From positions 7,240,776 through 7,304,775 of the forward strand of contig SSBO01000003.1 of the NCBI GenBank assembly GCA_005281725.1: 64,000 bases of DNA, given 5' to 3'. The stretch is from Wuchereria bancrofti. Taxonomy: Eukaryota > Nematoda > Chromadorea > Rhabditida > Onchocercidae. Positions within the stretch are counted from its first letter, which is position 1. Each line of letters starts with the position of its first letter. The notes beneath the pieces are model-generated. The model had not been told where the DNA came from. It saw nothing but the letters and a program-made list of their open reading frames with translations, and ran no database searches. A program made the translations under genes and the position numbers. Positions 63,717 to 64,000 of this stretch are shown one piece after another.

Positions 63717-64000
63717 GTAAGAATATTCAGTGATTTGATTGTAACATGATATTCTACCGGAATGATTAATTGATATCTTACGGATAAAATCACTGAACGA
63801 TTTTAATTCCAGATGATTATTTAATATATTTTGATGGAAATGACTTGGGAAAAATCTAATTAAATGTCAAACTTTGTTGACTTTACATTTGTCGGTGGTA
63901 TTTTTATCACTTGAAAAATTGAAAGCGCTGTTTTTGGGGGGATTCTAAAAAAAAAAGATTTTTTATTATAATATTCTCAAATTCGAATTTTATTCAAAAA

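Overview
The window is eukaryotic: AT-rich (about 70%), with multi-exon genes cut by short-to-medium introns, U-rich 3' splice sites (TTTTCAG type), and many start codons sitting just downstream of an unpaired 3' splice acceptor, as expected for spliced-leader trans-splicing. These traits, and the gene content, indicate a nematode. A filarial or related spirurid parasite is my best guess, but that is inference. No bacterial-type genes, CRISPR, rRNA or tRNA were found.

Layout. 1-5.9 kb: simple repeats, a GC-rich patch at the left edge and no secure gene. 5.9-11.4 kb: an 11-exon ARMC9-like gene on the minus strand. 11.5-25.4 kb: a gene-poor, repeat-rich interval with a perfect 40-bp palindrome, two copies of a ~514-bp block (~99% identical) 9.1 kb apart, a decayed BEL/Pao retroelement (minus strand), a decayed MAP-kinase gene fragment, and a few candidate exons. 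25.5-28.3 kb: an ERK5/SMA-5-type MAP kinase (plus, 11 exons). 28.6-32.4 kb: two tandem paralogues of the plasminogen receptor (KT) family (minus). 32.9-41.8 kb: a 23-exon UFD2/UBE4 U-box ubiquitin ligase (plus), head-to-head with the second of these. 42.5-44.2 kb: two unassigned single-exon ORFs. 46.3-53.4 kb: a tandem pair of pyruvate dehydrogenase E1-alpha genes (plus, nine exons each, same intron positions). 53.4-63.6 kb: about 10 kb with no convincing gene. Two candidate exons lie close to the right edge.

Gene models were assembled by hand by joining open frames at GT/AG sites with consistent phase and comparing the peptides with remembered family features. Exon ends are therefore good but unverified by transcripts. 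The genes do not form one pathway. The clearest themes are local gene duplication (PDHA pair, PLGRKT pair, MAPK fragment) and unusual residues in conserved regulatory motifs (TQY in the kinase activation loop, missing PDH phosphosite 3, no C-terminal lysine in the PLGRKT relatives).
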